From Colias croceus (Eukaryota; Arthropoda; Insecta; Lepidoptera; Pieridae): DNA of 64,000 bases. Within the stretch, counting starts at the first letter, position 1. Each line of letters begins with the position of its first letter. This document shows, piece by piece, positions 1 to 11,775 of this stretch. A model generated the notes under the pieces. It was not told the DNA's origin. It made no database searches and saw only the letters and a program-made list of their open reading frames with translations. Position numbers and translations under genes: made by a program. Location of the stretch: positions 11,224,501 to 11,288,500 of the forward strand of contig NC_059544.1 in assembly GCF_905220415.1 (NCBI RefSeq). The letters run 5' to 3'.

Positions 1-5
1 TATGA

Positions 6-205
6 ACTAGCTGTGCCGCGCGGTTTCACCTGCGTGGCTCTGCTCCTGTTGGTCTTAGCGTGATAATATATAGCCTATATTACTCGTGGATAATGTAGGT
101 TTCGAATGGTGAAAGAATTTTTAAAATCGGTCCAGTAGTTTATGAGCCTTTTCATTACAATCAAAGAAACAAACAAAGTTTTCCTCTTTATAATATTAGT
201 GTAGA
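6..205 (-). repeat. Helitron-like non-autonomous element, diverged copy
   Basis: It begins ACTAGCTG, continues through a CGCGCGGTTTCACC-like stretch and ends in TATAATATTAGTGTAGA. This is the reverse orientation of the TCTATACTAATATTATAAA...CTAGT family found complete or partial at 531, 13887, 45882 and 63064. Assignment to Helitrons rests on the A^TC...CTAG^T ends seen in the better copies. Confidence 0.6.
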
Positions 206-530
206 AATACACTTATGTACTTCATGTACTTATCGGCATTTTATTATTGAATAATTTGATGGCACTGATAACATTGTATATGGCACTCATAGATAATGAT
301 TAGTACAAATATTTACAGCTAGGCCTCTTGAGCCGCTGTTGAAGACAAAAAATATAGTTTACCTAATATAAAACTTAAGTGTGTATCTTTATTGTTTCTA
401 GCTGGTTTGTTTCAATGATTTGATTTAATTACCTAGTATTCAATTTAATGAAGTAACAGCAATTGAAAACCTCAAAATCAAAAAGTACATAATTTTTAAA
501 GGCAAATAATCCTTTAAATTTTATGTTTAT

Positions 531-727
531 ACTAGCTGCTCCGCGCGGTTTCACCACCGTGGCTCCACTCCTGTTGCCCGTAGCGTGATGAAATATAGCC
601 TATAACCTTCCTGGATAAATGGGCTATCTAACACCGAAAGAATTTTTCAAATCGGACCAGTAGTTCCCGAGATTAGTGCGTTCAAACAAACAAACAAACT
701 CTTCAGCTTTATAATATTAGTATAGAT
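531..727 (-). repeat. Helitron-like non-autonomous element
   Basis: About 197 bp from ACTAGCTGCTCCGCGCGG to TAATATTAGTATAGAT, the reverse complement of a TC...CTAG element. It shares the stretch 'aatgggctatctaacaccg' with the copies at 13887 and (reverse) 45882. No coding capacity. Confidence 0.65.
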
Positions 728-900
728 ATTAACTCATTTGTATGCTGTTTGTTCTCTCTATAGAAATAAATTTTGAGACTGAATTTACATTATTATGTGT
801 TATAAATTAAAATATTTGTAAGAATAACTGAAAAGAAATCTGGTGAAGTTTTTAATCATTAGGAGTGAAAATATTTTAAGAATATTTACATAAGAAATTT

Positions 901-1045
901 TGTGGTAACATACTTATGTTATTAAATATGTTATCTCTGTAAAAAAAATTTTAGCATCATTCGTCAAACATTTGCGGTAACATACTTATGTTATTAAATA
1001 TGTTATCTCTGTAATAAACATTTTAGCATCATTCGTCAAACATAC
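901..1045. repeat. Tandem duplication, 72-bp unit, two copies
   Basis: The block 901-972 is repeated almost exactly at 973-1045. Both start 'tg[tc]ggtaacatacttatg' and end 'catcattcgtcaaacat'. Only a few bases differ, so the duplication is recent. The rest of 206-2390 is AT-rich intron sequence with no exon I can support. Confidence 0.85.
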
Positions 1046-1318
1046 AAAATATTAACAATTATTTTTACTTGTATTGTTACTCTAGTTTCAACTCCGGATT
1101 TTTAATTCTTATGCACTAACTCAACTAGATTGTTACTAGTTAGTAACATGAACTACAGCAAATAGTAAACTATAATAAAGTTTATTACAACCATACAGAG
1201 GTGGCATGACTGATAACTGATAAAGGCTTATTCAATATAGATAACGGAAATAAAATCCAGTTAATATAATAAATTATATGTCATTGTTTAATTAAGCTTT
1301 AGAAGAAAGAATCACTAC

Positions 1319-1484
1319 ATAGTATAAAACAAAGTCGCTTTCTCTGTCCCTATGTCGCTTTGTATGCTTAAATCTTCAAAACTACGCTACGGATTTTGAT
1401 AAGGGTTTTTTTAATAGATAGAGTGATTCAAGTGGAAGGTTTTAATATACAACTTATTAGGTTCCGCGGGCGGAAAGCTAGTAT
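1319..1484 (+). repeat. Helitron-like fragment (second family)
   Basis: Starts 'tataaaacaaagtcgctttc' and ends 'gggcggaaagctagt', the same ends seen at 55245 and 56026. It is internally short and has no ORF. It lies in a cactus intron. Confidence 0.5.
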
Positions 1485-2390
1485 AATAGAAGAAAATAAT
1501 ATTACAGAATTGTGTTTGTTTGCATATTTTCATAATAGTTAATTAAGTAGCCTTCTTAAGATTTAGTTCCTAGTTTTTAGTTAGTTAATATTATGCACAA
1601 ATAAATTAAATTACAGTAACTAACATTGTTTATTTTAACTATTTATTTTGTTCAATATGTAAACCATTTAAATAAATTACAATTTAATGTGAAACATTAT
1701 GATCAATTTTATATAACTGTGTAACTTGTTTCAAAATTTCAATCCATTTATTCACAGATGCAAATAAAATAAGTAGTTATTAAATAACAATCTTAACACA
1801 AATCATTAATATTTTTTCCCACTTCAAGGCTATTAGGCTAATTACAGTTTAATTTACACAAACATAACTATGTTAATATTACTATTCTCATAACATTGGG
1901 TTTTTTTACTCGTTCTTGGTTCCCTCTAGGGTCAATAGTGTGGAAAAACCAACATCATACTAACTACAATGTTTTATGATATTATAAACGTTAGACTCAT
2001 GTGAGGTATAAAATATTATCTTGAAATTGAAATATTGACAAATACTTCACTTGATGGATTTTGAATCCAGATGCAAATCAACTGCTTCTCTTCTTATCAC
2101 ACACATCTCACTTTATTCAAAACTTTCTTGTACATAAATTCCAACTTAAAACTATTTTACTGCCAATCTTTGCTAAAACCTTAAAATTATAATATAAATA
2201 TTTCATTTCTACAATAGTATCAAAACAATGAAATAATAGATGCTTTAAATAATTGAAGGAATACTAAAATTTGCGTATAATAAATCGCATATCATCAATT
2301 TACGCCAGCGCTCGTAAAATTTAATCTCCTGCTCGTAAGATACCTTAACAAGCCGAAACAAATGTCTAAAATCTATTTTCCTAATTGCAG

Positions 2391-2716
2391 ACAACTCCAC
2401 ATTGCTGCAGTACATGGCTGTGAGAAATCAGTGGGCACACTCATCAGGGTGTGTCCAGATAAAGCGTGGCTCGACATCCCCAACGACTATGGCCATACCG
2501 CCTTACATCTAGCAGTGCTCGCTGGCCATGCGGTCGTTACAAGGATGCTTGTACGAGCAGGCGCCTCACTGGCCCTCAGAGACCACACGGGAGGCACGCC
2601 GTTCCACTTAGCAGTAGAGAGAAATAACACAGACTGCCTCCAAGCGCTACTTGGCCGCAGTTCAGAAATCCCACCTAGAAAATTATCCACAATACTGGAC
2701 CAGAAGAATTACAGAG
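2391..2716 (+). CDS. cactus (I-kappa-B) exon with ankyrin repeats, internal
   Basis: Internal exon of the insect I-kappa-B protein Cactus, which holds Dorsal/Dif-type NF-kappa-B factors in the cytoplasm until Toll signalling degrades it. The acceptor is 'ctaattgcag' and the donor AGAG|GTGAGA. The frame enters with one base completing a codon and leaves with one base. It encodes roughly 108 residues of ankyrin repeats: QLHIAAVHG, then GHTALHLAVLAGH with a following LVRAGA helix, then GGTPFHLAVERNN, then a loop with a long insert before the next repeat. The insert and repeat spacing are those of I-kappa-B proteins rather than generic ankyrin proteins. The N-terminal phosphodegron and first repeats are upstream of the window. 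An in-frame ATG at 2362 lies in the intron before the acceptor and should not be taken as the start. The four exons here give 232 whole residues. Confidence 0.9.
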
Positions 2717-3393
2717 GTGAGAGCTAAATCATTTACCTATCTTCTATTTTCCTGGAAGAACTGATCAGGAAATGCCGTGAACATTTGTCGTTATACCTCA
2801 CTACCTTGTTTAAGTTCATCTGATTCATTGTAATAACCCATTGCTGAATTCCCGGATGTTTTCCTACAATTTGTGATTGTATTTTGTCTAATTGTGGTTT
2901 ATTAATATTCGAAGTTAGGTGCGTTTAGTTCAGCTAAACTCGTAGCTGTAAATCAGTACATTTGAGTCATGCTCTAATGTACTGAATCTATTTCAGAAGC
3001 TACTGTTTTATTTGCTTCTACATGATCTATCGTAGTGCTTATTTTAACTACCTTTTCTATTTAGGTCGATATAAAAATTGAAGTAACTATTAGATATATA
3101 TCTTAAAAGTATAATATATTTATAAGATTCTTAAGAATACTACGCAACAATAATAATATGTTAAACATAAATATCATATGTTAATAAAGCATAAAATAAT
3201 TTTATTTAGCAAAAAATAGTAATGATATCACCCGTATCAAAGCACCATTGACCTCTACTGTGACGACGACAAGGGACGTATCGACCGCCGCATGACTAGA
3301 TATCGGATTTCTGAACATTAGACTATTATTCGCTAAAATATTATTTGCATGACGTAAATCAAAATCATCACTTTAAGAATGACTTTAGGAAAT

Positions 3394-3807
3394 TTATTTT
3401 TCGTATCGATCTTGGGAATTTTGAGCACTTAAACAATATGCAATTTTACGATAATCATCGTCGAAATTATTTACTTTAAAAGTTTTTGTATGATCATCAT
3501 TTAATGCAGCAACCCGTATAAACTGGCTATGCTTGGCCTTTATTGATCGTAAATCTAAGGATTTAGAGCGGTTACTGATTACGCGCTCGTGACAGCGTAG
3601 GGCGATTAAGGAAAAAACGTCTGAGTGATGACATTTGCAATAGAAATTATAACGGATATTAACCTGCCGGATATCAAGCCGTTTACCTTCATAGCTATTG
3701 TCAAGAAATTGCCTAGGATACGGGCACGCGAACGCGCACGTCATTAGAGAAAAAACAGTTTCACTAGGATGTGTCGAGTAGCAAACCTGTTTAGATAACA
3801 CAGACAT
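3394..3807 (-). other. Uncharacterised 137-codon ORF inside the cactus intron
   Basis: An ATG-initiated open frame of 137 codons lies antisense to cactus, just upstream of the kappa-B motif cluster. It has several Cys and His residues but no motif I recognise and no hydrophobic or repeat pattern. It is probably chance in a locally less AT-rich stretch, or an exon of an unannotated transcript. Confidence 0.12.
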
Positions 3808-4268
3808 TGTTTACGTGATCAGACGTGAAGGTGTTAGTCAAGGCCTCCATTACAATCAATGGAATCCGAATCCTCAGCGAGTCACGCGCGGGAGTACCTA
3901 CAGCTGATGGGTTGATAGCATTCGCTCACTTCTTGGAAATCACCAGAAGCTTTTCAGCTTTACTTTTACTTTAGGCGTAATTGATGCTCAGTACATGTCA
4001 GAATAGATTGTACAATTATGACGTAGATGTGAATCGTGAGGCTACGTACCAATATAAATAATAGTACCTACGCATAAATACTTACAACTGTCGATATTAT
4101 AATACGAACGCTAATATCTTCCTTAAATAAATTATTTTGGGGCAAACGAATTCATCTTAAATACAATAAATTATTTCCTGCAACCTCAAATAAACAAGGT
4201 TTTACCTGGTCTTCGGAAAGCATTAAAAGCGTATTAGTTTTTGAAATAAACCAACTGTAGTTACGTGC

Positions 4269-6302
4269 GGTTTTTCCCGATGTTATACAATGCTTTGTCC
4301 TCGCCTTGGAAGTTTCAGTCGCTGTTTACATAAGGTTTTACCCATCGGCCTGGCCTCGTTAGAAGAGCATTCATAAAATTTCAACACTTTTGTTTTAATA
4401 TCGTTCACGTTAACAATAATGGGACGGACGAATTAAACAAAATTAACGTCGGATTTCCCCAAAGATTCGGCGTTAATAATACTGATGTAAATTACGGTAG
4501 ATCGGTGGCAGCGCAACATGATGGGTATTCCCAGCACGGTCGCGTAACGAGCGAACCGGCTCGCGGTGAAAGCGTACCACTCTCTGAACTCTTCGGGGTA
4601 TCCCACGCCGCCGTGCTAATTGCAGCGTTACGTGGGCACTGTGAACACCGTACATGTTGCGGTTTTCCCACCTCATATGATTTCAATGATAAATAAACGA
4701 ACATTGACACGTGTATCAATTATGTGTGTCACCTTTGTGGCTCGACGCGACGCTACATGCAATAAAATTCAAATTTGCTTTGCTAATCACTATGTACCTA
4801 CGAAGCGTTTTCCTCTGGTCGACTATAAATTTATTCATGTTACAACGATGCACTGATATGATGAATTACACGATAATATATCTGGGGACTATAACATTAT
4901 GTAAATTAATATCACATTACAGCTACACAGATATTGTATAATGTGCTGAAGTTAACATTCTGACCCCATTACAAAAGAACTTCGTCCCGTTTATGTTAGT
5001 CACGATTCGAAAATTCGCAGCCCAACCCACAAAAATATAATTCAAAGAACCGTTAACGGAAAACACAGAGCTATTGAAAAGACATGAAAGGAAAACCGCA
5101 GGTCGGACTAACGAGTATAATGGCAGTTAGAAGTAACAAAGCCTTTGATATACATCTGGGTAATTCCCAGGTGAAAGTAAGCCCGAAGGCATCCGACGCG
5201 CGGGATTCCCAACATGTCTTATCTGATGACGATAATTTGAACGCGCAGTTTGTTTTGAATTATCTGTCTTACGGTTTGGAACACAAAACGTAATCGATAA
5301 CCATTCTGTCATTTGTTCATAGAAATACTATATGATCATAAAGGTATTAGTAATTTATAAATTTACCTACTCCTTGTTTCATCATTGCATATTATAGTAT
5401 GATCGTGGTCAAAGACATTAGGTAAACCGATGACCGCACCGGTTTTTTGGAAAACCAATTTAAATCCGGTTTCCACTGAATAAAATTCTCTGAGAAATTA
5501 TGTTTGTTATTCCTTGTTTACATTTATGAGGAATATAATATAAGAGTAGAAACATATGCTGAATATTTTTTTTTCAGTATTTTTTCTCTATTAAGAGCAC
5601 TTGTCTGATTTATCTAAACAATTTAAAAAACATTTTATGAAGGATTTAGCAAAATTAAGATTACTTTAACACAATGTTGGTATTGTATGTCTTATCAGGC
5701 AAATGTTGCTGAACTGAACCGCGGTTTATCGGTATTCATGAACGCTTCAAAACGACATGGTTGATGAATTTTGTATGTAGTTAAATGTTAAATAACTCAT
5801 TTATAAGAAGGCGCTCGCTAACTTTATCGTTTTCATTATTGGCTTAGCTTTCTAAAGTATAGAAAGCGCTAGCGCCAAGTGAAGCCAAGCTGTCTGTGAT
5901 GATTAGAAAATAAGATCATAAAACAACAGTTACGTGATGGAAGGTTATTTCGTTCGAGGCTTTTATTTCATTTGCGTATGAAACAATGACAATCACTTGA
6001 ATTGTTATCAGCTGTTATAATAATACTGGGATTCCCGTCTATCAGTTTTACAATTTGAATTAAGCAGCAGTGTACAGTGTTTCTGATAAATGTAAGCTGA
6101 ATAGTGATTTGTAAATTTTGAGAACACGATTGAATCTGATGAGACTCTCACTCGTCATAAAAAATTTATAGAATTTTCGAGACTAAACCTTTGCGTATTA
6201 TTCACTCGTCTCCCAAGACGCGGAAACGGTGAAAACATCGTCAACCATATATGGCGAGGGCAACAGCGCGCGCGCCGATCGCCACATTGTTGGGAAAACC
6301 CC
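4269..6302. promoter_or_regulatory. Cluster of NF-kappa-B-like motifs in the cactus intron (candidate enhancer)
   Basis: Nine Rel-type motifs occur within about 2 kb: GGTTTTTCCC (4269), GGATTTCCCC (4451), GGGTATTCCC (4523), GGGGTATCCC (4595), GGTTTTCCC (4661), GGGTAATTCCC (5158), GGGATTCCC (5202), GGGATTCCC (6028) and GGGAAAACCCC (6292). Dorsal/Dif/Relish sites have the form GGG-(W)4-5-CC(M), with GGGRNNYYCC the wider consensus. A GATA-type site, CTTATCT, lies at 5218-5224, eight bases from the 5202 motif, an arrangement known from insect immune promoters. The stretch is richer in CpG than its surroundings. Function as a feedback enhancer is inferred. Confidence 0.5.
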
Positions 6303-8196
6303 ACCGCCCCCCGCGCACCGTCGCCCCGCACCCGCCTCGCCGCTTGCGCTCGATCTACGCACCTACATATACTATACCATGTTTTAATCCTCTGTGACAC
6401 AAGCCAGTCCACTGCAATCCGTGAATATTTAATGACTAATTTTTAAATCGGCGTCAAAACAATTCGTATATGTCTTCTTGATCATTAAAAACTCATATTT
6501 TACTTCATGACACATGTATATTGAATCTGCTGGATTCTTACAACGCTGAAAACCTTATTGTGTCATTGACATACAAATATGCAAAGACAATATTGCCTCT
6601 GACGCAGCTACTGTGTATAATAGTCTTGTCAAACAAGTTATCATCTGAACTGAGAACTCTTGAATGTAGTAAATCGATATACATAATTATTAATTATATA
6701 CGATGGCAAATATTCTAATTTCTAAGCAAAAAGTATGAGAGTCGAACATTCGACAGATCATTACTTAAAAAGTGCTATATCATTACTAAGAGACAACTGT
6801 CCAAACTTTTAAAAAAAAGTTTGATTCACGAGTAGATGTTGTATACAGTTCGTGACCGTGTAAGGATTAGTCAATTCTCCAAGAAAATGATAAGAATTTC
6901 TAGGAAGCGCCAGCATTATTGATGTAGACGCATAAATTGAGGTAAAACAAATAGTATCGGTGTCGTTAGCTAATGATTTGCATCAGCTGATCTAGCAAAT
7001 ATAATTGACGGTGTGATGTTTTTAATATATAATTAATGTCTCGTCCATGGTGACGTCATTTCCTTCAAGGCTATTGAATTATTTCTCAAACTAAACATTC
7101 GACTGGACGTAGATATAATAGATCGTAGCTGCGTCTCGATATAAAAAGCACATGACCCGGCGATTTATTTTGGGTAAAGTCGAAAATACTGCTGGAATTA
7201 GGCCAACGTCTCTTATAGATGCTGAATATGCGTGCTTAGAATTTCTTACTCTGATTTTATTTTGGCTTTCGACTTACATTGCCATTCGTACATGCATTAC
7301 ATAATTGCTTGATTAATGGTTTCTGTATACGCTTAGATTACTAAGTCGTATCTAGAATAGCAATATATTTTAAATGTATTTTTTTATTACAATAATATCT
7401 GGAATTCTTATTTGTTTATTGTGCCATGTAAAGGGGGTTGCACAGGGGTCTTGTCAAGGACCTAAAATCTAATTTAATCATCAATCATTTCTTGTTCATA
7501 AATTATTAACAACTATACGTATAGTTGTGGATACAAGGCAAATACTAGCGATTAATGTAATACAATATATTATGAGGTATTATGTCATCGACAAAGCTCC
7601 GTTTGTTACGTGGTGTTTCTGAAAGGCGAAAGGTCAGCTTGGCGGTTCAATTTGCTTTTAATGGTCTATTAATTTTTTATTTCCATTCCCTTATCTAAAT
7701 CATAGAAAAAATATAGGCTTGGTATGAAATAACCATTATTGGACTGAATTTATAAAATTTTGTCATAGATTTATTTGTTTATCTAGATGTAGCCATTTTC
7801 TGTGAAATGGAATTGAAAATTTAATCATAAATATATGAAATCACTGCTGCTGATGTGATAATATCGGAGATAATTATATTACATAAACGTCCTCTATATA
7901 ATTAACTGGTAGGTACATAACTATGATTATATAATTTAAAATTTTCTGTTTCTAGTGAACTTACATAACAAACTACAAAAATAAGTTAATTTATTTAATA
8001 AGTTTTTTTCAAATGTTGCGTTCACGTCATCCATAGAGGCGTAACAGACACACCGACATACAAGCACCTTGCCCATTTCCTGTTTATTATACACTTTACA
8101 TATTCATTATCTAACACAATTAATGTGTATTAAAATGGCGATATGCTTTTTACTAATTTTATTTTAAACACTAATAGTATTTTTTTCTTGTTCCAG

Positions 8197-8285
8197 GTCA
8201 GACTTGCGTGCATTTGGCAGCTTCCGCCGGTCACGTGAAGTTAATACAAATGCTAGTCTACTACGGCGCTGATATTAATGCTATG
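8197..8285 (+). CDS. cactus exon, ankyrin repeat
   Basis: The acceptor 'cttgttccag' and donor ATG|GTTAGT bound 89 bases. The leading two bases complete the Gly codon split at 2716. It encodes one ankyrin repeat, QTCVHLAASAGH followed by LVYYGADINAM. Too short for a simple ORF scan, but the phase joins both neighbours exactly. Confidence 0.9.
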
Positions 8286-9267
8286 GTTAGTATTATTTAA
8301 ATATTTCTTTCCGTAAACAGCTATTTCCATAACATTTGATCTTTTGTTTACTCTTCCGCGTCTCAATGGTTAGAGGCTGGACGGGTTGCTTCAAAGCTCA
8401 AAAGGTCGAGAGGTCAAAATTTTATCCTCATTGATTAAATTTCTATCAAAGTAATTTTAATATGGTAATATGATTATTGATTAGAAATCATGTAAACTTG
8501 ATCTTTAATTAAATAAATCTAACGATATTAATTCACAATCTATAGATTTAGGTTTAACTAATATAAGCCGCCTCTAGTACTTACAACTTAGTCTAAATCT
8601 ATCGAATGGGCCTATGCATGGTGGACTCTGGTTCGACTCGGGTGGTTATTTCCACATGCCATCCAAATGTAATCAATTCTTATTATTTCTGAATATTTCT
8701 GGAAGTTTATCAAGCGATGCATTGTCATTGATTTATGGAATAACCCCAAAGCATTTACGCATTCATCATAGGTGTATATTTTCCTCGAACGTTCGCACGT
8801 TATTAATCAAAAGTAAAACGAAATATACACAGGGAAAGAAAGAGTGATTTACCGTTCTGCGGTTTGCAATTTGGGCAGAATACGTAGTTTATTTGTGAAG
8901 CGATAAAAATAACCCAGAGCATTGTAAGTTATAAATAGTTAAAAAGTAAAACGAAGAGCAAAATCGAATATGTATATCTAGGTTATTAAGTAACAGAAAA
9001 GTTTCCAAAGTATATGGTCAGGTTGCAGTTTCGGCAAACGACTTCTGAATTTATGAACCTAAGTTTAAAGTCAGAACATAAGCCTTCATAGCTATAATTT
9101 GTTGCTAGTGTATATTGCTATGGAAAGTATTCACTCTCTTCTCATGACCACGATTCATATAAACTAAAAGCAGATCGTATTTGAAAGCAGCTTTCACATC
9201 AGAGCCGAGTATAAAACGGTTAAAATTATCCGTCTCACTGTTAGAATGCTCAAAGTCACGTTGCGTT

Positions 9268-9276
9268 GGGAAACCC
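9268..9276. promoter_or_regulatory. Isolated kappa-B-like motif
   Basis: GGGAAACCC in the next cactus intron (8286-10346). It is a single site and much weaker evidence than the cluster upstream. The rest of this intron holds nothing I can name except the Helitron-like fragment at its 3' end. Confidence 0.25.
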
Positions 9277-10176
9277 GCAAATAATCAACAGATAAACGAT
9301 AACGGGGTTTTTCACACACCCTCGATACAATCGCCTTGCAAAGTGCAAGGTCCTACGTTGCTACCTTTGGTTAATGATTGACATTGATAATTTTATAATC
9401 GTTTGCTAGGTGCATGACCGCTTCTCTATCTCCATTCCTATCGCCTCTTACACTTATCAAATTATCGGGATATAACTCTGCTATTAGTTAAATGTCGAAT
9501 TATTTTATTAGCAAGGACTGTAGGAAGTAACGAGTCGTCAAAACGAGTTTTTGCATATTTAAACTAATCGTAAAGTTGGGTTTTGTTTCCTGACTCTTTT
9601 GCGTGTACTATCACATATCCATCATAATATTATTATATAATTAATGACTGGCAGATTGCTAGATGATTGACGAAATCTATTGGATTTAGTTGTTAATAAG
9701 ATAAGTGCTTGTCGATATAGAAGAAATACTGATTTCTCAATAGCGATAACTTTAGAGTATATTCAAAATATTTAATCTCGTGTGGCCCATTTAGATAAGT
9801 TTCCCTGTTGTTGGTTTTTGTTACAAATTTGTTTGTGGTAGTTGTTATCAGTTGGGAATAAAATAAAATAGCAGTACCTATCGTGCGAAATATCGTCATC
9901 GGAGAACTAAGTAAATACAAATAAAAGATACAGATGCAATTAAACTTGAAGCTTCTAGCAAGAAATTCTTCCGCGATTGCTAAGACATTCTAAGACATTA
10001 GTTTAATTGCGATACTATAATATTATGCAAATAATGCAAATAATGGCCACTAAGGTGCCAATTGATTGCCGTGGTCATCGGCAAGCGTTATTTTAAATTA
10101 AACTTTCTGCGAGTAATTTCAACTTCTTTCTTTAATGTAACTCAATCTGTATTCGTCTCTTAAACCTATATTATCT

Positions 10177-10300
10177 ACTAGCGGTCCGCCCCGCCTTCGC
10201 CCGTGGTACATGTTCACATTTTCTTTCCATAACAACCATTCTCGTACTTCAAGGAATATAATAAAAAAAGAATTAACGAAATCGGTTCAGTCGAAGATTC
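10177..10300 (-). repeat. Helitron-like fragment beside the cactus exon acceptor
   Basis: Begins ACTAGCGGTCCGCCCCG and continues 'ttcgcccgtggtaca', matching 31791 (same orientation) and the reverse of 20457-20612. The far end is degraded; it stops within about 50 bases of the splice acceptor at 10346. Confidence 0.6.
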
Positions 10301-10346
10301 TCTACCCTCAAAGCTCTTTAAACTATAACTCTGAATCCTCCAACAG

Positions 10347-10547
10347 GAAGGCCTAGCGGGCTGGACGCCGCTGCACATCGCGGCGCAGCGCGGCGACACA
10401 CAGCTCGTCAAGCACTTGCTCGAGCGGTGTCCCAAGCTGGCCAGCGACACGCGTGACTACGCGGGCCGCACCGCGCGCCGCGTTGCCTCCCGCGCGGTCG
10501 TGGACATGCTGCGACGTGATGATGATGACAGTGACAGCGAGGATGAC
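10347..10547 (+). CDS. cactus exon, last ankyrin repeats and acidic start
   Basis: The acceptor is 'ctccaacag' and the donor GAC|GTGAGT, giving 201 bases in phase 0. It encodes EGLAGWTPLHIAAQRGD, then LVKHLLERCPK, a final partial repeat (DYAGRTARRVA) and the beginning of the acidic C-terminal tail (DDDDSDSEDD), the PEST-like region expected of I-kappa-B proteins. It is distinctly GC-rich against AT-rich introns. A Helitron-like fragment (10177 to about 10300) ends only a few tens of bases before the acceptor. Confidence 0.92.
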
Positions 10548-11691
10548 GTGAGTTGCTTTTTTTTAATTTTGCGGGTGTGTGTGGGTGGCCAGTTAAAGTG
10601 TCAAGTTTTAAATAGTAGGTATTTTTTTATTTTAATGGATTTTTTTTTGTGGCTAGTTTTGAAACGTGGTGATTCGTTTTTTTTTCTTTTCTGGCCACGA
10701 GTTTTGTACAATATGTGCCTGTGTCAAGTTTAAAAAAATTGGGAAGAGCTTTTTTTTAATTTATAAATCCAGCCAGTTCTATCGTAGATTAATTTTTATT
10801 AAATTTTATGAGCTGCCAGCTGTATCGTATAGATAACTTGTGTGGAAATCTCAAAATCTTCTCGATAATGATGAGATTTTCCAACTGCAAACGAAATTTA
10901 TAGAAAGCATAATACTTTTTATATGAGGCAAAAAATTCTCACAGCATTGAAAAAAGTATTGAACGAACGCCAGTTTTTAGTCATAACAAGCATCAAGCTT
11001 TTTATGTTTATTAGTTGTTGATTTTTTTTTTGTCAAGTAAACACGCTTCTCTACAATTTGCCAACGTACTAATAATTTAACCGTTATCTCTGTAATAGCA
11101 ATATTTATTTTCAATGGCTATGTTATAAATTTTTATCTTTCATATTAAACTTATGACCCATGTAAATGAATACAACCTAATACATAATGTAAATAGGGAA
11201 AATGGCATATCGAAATGTTTTATAAGAATAAAAACAGGAGGCATATTTTAAATATTTGCATTGCAACGTCGGTTTTTCAAGGCTTTGAACGTGTTTTATA
11301 TTTAATTAATTCACAATGAATTTTAATGGGTTGATTTTTTGTATTGAATAAGTTATCCAATAATACATTGCGGTTTAGTTAGCTTTACTGAACATTTTTA
11401 GTGATAAACTTTGAATATTGAACTCTAAACGTAATAAAATGTTGATAAATAATGAAATGATTATAATAAAATCCAATTATTTTGATTAACTAGTCTCTCC
11501 TAATCTTAATTTATTATTTAGGACGATCGATCGATACGTATCACATTTGATTATTTTAGTCTAGGAACCATCATTTTTAAATAAAACAAAGAAATACAAA
11601 TTAATGAGATGTATAATAGATTTTATTTGTAATTTAAAAATGAATGGTGTAATTAATTTTGTGTTTAATAAAGTGTATTCTTCTCTTCCAG

Positions 11692-11775
11692 ATGTATGAC
11701 AGCGACGGTGACGTCGAGAGCTTTTTCTTAACAAACTTCTGCCAGAACCAGATGAACCCCATCAACGTGGCCTGA
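11692..11775 (+). CDS. cactus terminal exon
   Basis: The acceptor 'tctcttccag' opens 84 bases that finish the protein and end at TGA. The peptide is acidic and then polar: MYDSDGDVESFFLTNFC, a short linker, and the end MNPINVA. It continues the Asp/Ser-rich tail of the previous exon. The phase (0) agrees. I know the acidic C-terminus as a feature of Cactus; the exact NPINVA end is recalled as conserved in insect homologues but not checked. Confidence 0.88.
   Translation: MYDSDGDVESFFLTNFCQNQMNPINVA

Noticed and set aside
2362..2390. ATG at 2362 as a start codon for a short cactus protein
   Set aside because: It lies before a good acceptor (ctaattgcag) and the peptide before the acceptor has no ankyrin character; the true frame enters from an upstream exon.
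4505..5312. Overlapping ORFs on both strands in the cactus intron (60-80 codons each)
   Set aside because: No coding pattern; they coincide with the CpG-richer kappa-B cluster and several start at non-ATG codons.
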